This document shows, piece by piece, positions 33,288-33,406 of a DNA stretch of 33,406 nt (positions within the stretch are counted from its first letter, which is position 1; every line of letters begins with the position of its first letter). The position numbers and the translations under genes are program-made. The stretch is from Pseudonocardia sp. CNS-004 (GTDB taxonomy: Bacteria; Actinomycetota; Actinomycetes; Mycobacteriales; Pseudonocardiaceae), in assembly GCA_001942185.1 (NCBI GenBank), contig MKJV01000135.1, positions 1 to 33,406 on the forward strand. Reading direction: 5' to 3'. A model generated the notes under the pieces. The model was not told the origin of the DNA. It saw only the letters and a list, made by a program, of their open reading frames with translations, and ran no database searches.

Positions 33288-33406
33288 GTCCCGATCCGGG
33301 CCGCGCGTTCGCGGTGGAGCCGTGGGTGGTGCGGGAGCCGCGGTTGGATCTGGACCGGATGGGCCAGGTCGAGTCGGTGTTCGCGTTGTCCAACGGTCAC
33401 ATCGGG
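33284..33406 (+). CDS. GH65 disaccharide phosphorylase, N-terminal fragment (cut by window end)
   Basis: GTG 33284 overlaps the beta-phosphoglucomutase stop. The 41 visible residues include FAVEPWVVREPRLDLDRMGQ and VESVFALSNGHIG, the well-conserved N-terminus of glycoside hydrolase family 65 (maltose, trehalose or kojibiose phosphorylase). The catalytic part is beyond the window, so the specificity cannot be told. The phosphorylase would release beta-glucose 1-phosphate, the substrate of the preceding enzyme. Confidence 0.85.
   Translation, partial: MSPDPGRAFAVEPWVVREPRLDLDRMGQVESVFALSNGHIG

Overview
The window is a very GC-rich stretch of chromosome (well above 70% G+C by eye) from an actinobacterium. 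The likely home is Pseudonocardia or a close Pseudonocardiaceae relative. Pointers are the MutA-MutB-MeaB set, an F420-type luciferase-like oxidoreductase, a conservon-type DUF742 protein, a DUF3516 helicase, many GTG starts, and several apparent leaderless promoters of the TANNNT-then-start-codon type. No rRNA, tRNA, IS element, prophage or CRISPR array was seen.

Layout. 1-1.8 kb: a hypothetical protein (5' end outside the window), a DUF6529 membrane protein and a TAT/lipobox Rieske protein, probably a small membrane redox unit. 1.9-7.0 kb: mutA-mutB-meaB, the B12-dependent methylmalonyl-CoA mutase with its GTPase chaperone, in overlapping genes. 7.0-13.97 kb: regulator-enzyme pairs: an allene-oxide-cyclase-like barrel protein, a VOC protein divergent from an ECF41-like sigma factor, ArsR with an FAD monooxygenase, TetR with an MFS transporter, and MerR with an Old Yellow Enzyme. 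14.0-15.7 kb: a YdjM-type membrane hydrolase and a DUF1932 dehydrogenase. 15.86-21.88 kb: a long minus-strand block (FAD/NAD(P)-binding protein, GH172/DUF2961, Nudix, sulfite-oxidase-like protein, ferredoxin-reductase-like protein, GntR, small secreted peptide). 22.2-24.1 kb: two convergent luciferase-like oxidoreductases. 24.3-27.7 kb: orphan DUF742 protein, PAS-GGDEF-EAL protein, small HTH-like protein. 27.7-28.27 kb: a gene-free stretch with nested inverted repeats. 28.3-33.4 kb: DUF3516 helicase, a DNA-ligase-like/LytS-kinase-like fusion protein, beta-phosphoglucomutase, and the start of a GH65 phosphorylase.

Three things stand out. (1) A 42-nt near-perfect palindrome occurs three times. 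Two copies are intergenic; one lies exactly in frame inside mutA as 14 extra codons, reminiscent of Rickettsia palindromic elements. (2) The protein at 30.9-32.4 kb joins a DNA-ligase fold that has lost its catalytic residues to a LytS-type histidine-kinase region with a decayed ATPase lobe. (3) The VOC gene and the ECF41-like sigma gene have mirror-image promoters matching the ECF41 consensus with identical spacing, so the sigma factor probably controls itself and its neighbour.

Caveat: about 26 single-base frame breaks, almost all a lost G or C next to the same base, hit most of the longer genes including mutB, meaB and the helicase. I treat them as sequencing or assembly errors and give each gene its full inferred span, not as pseudogenes.
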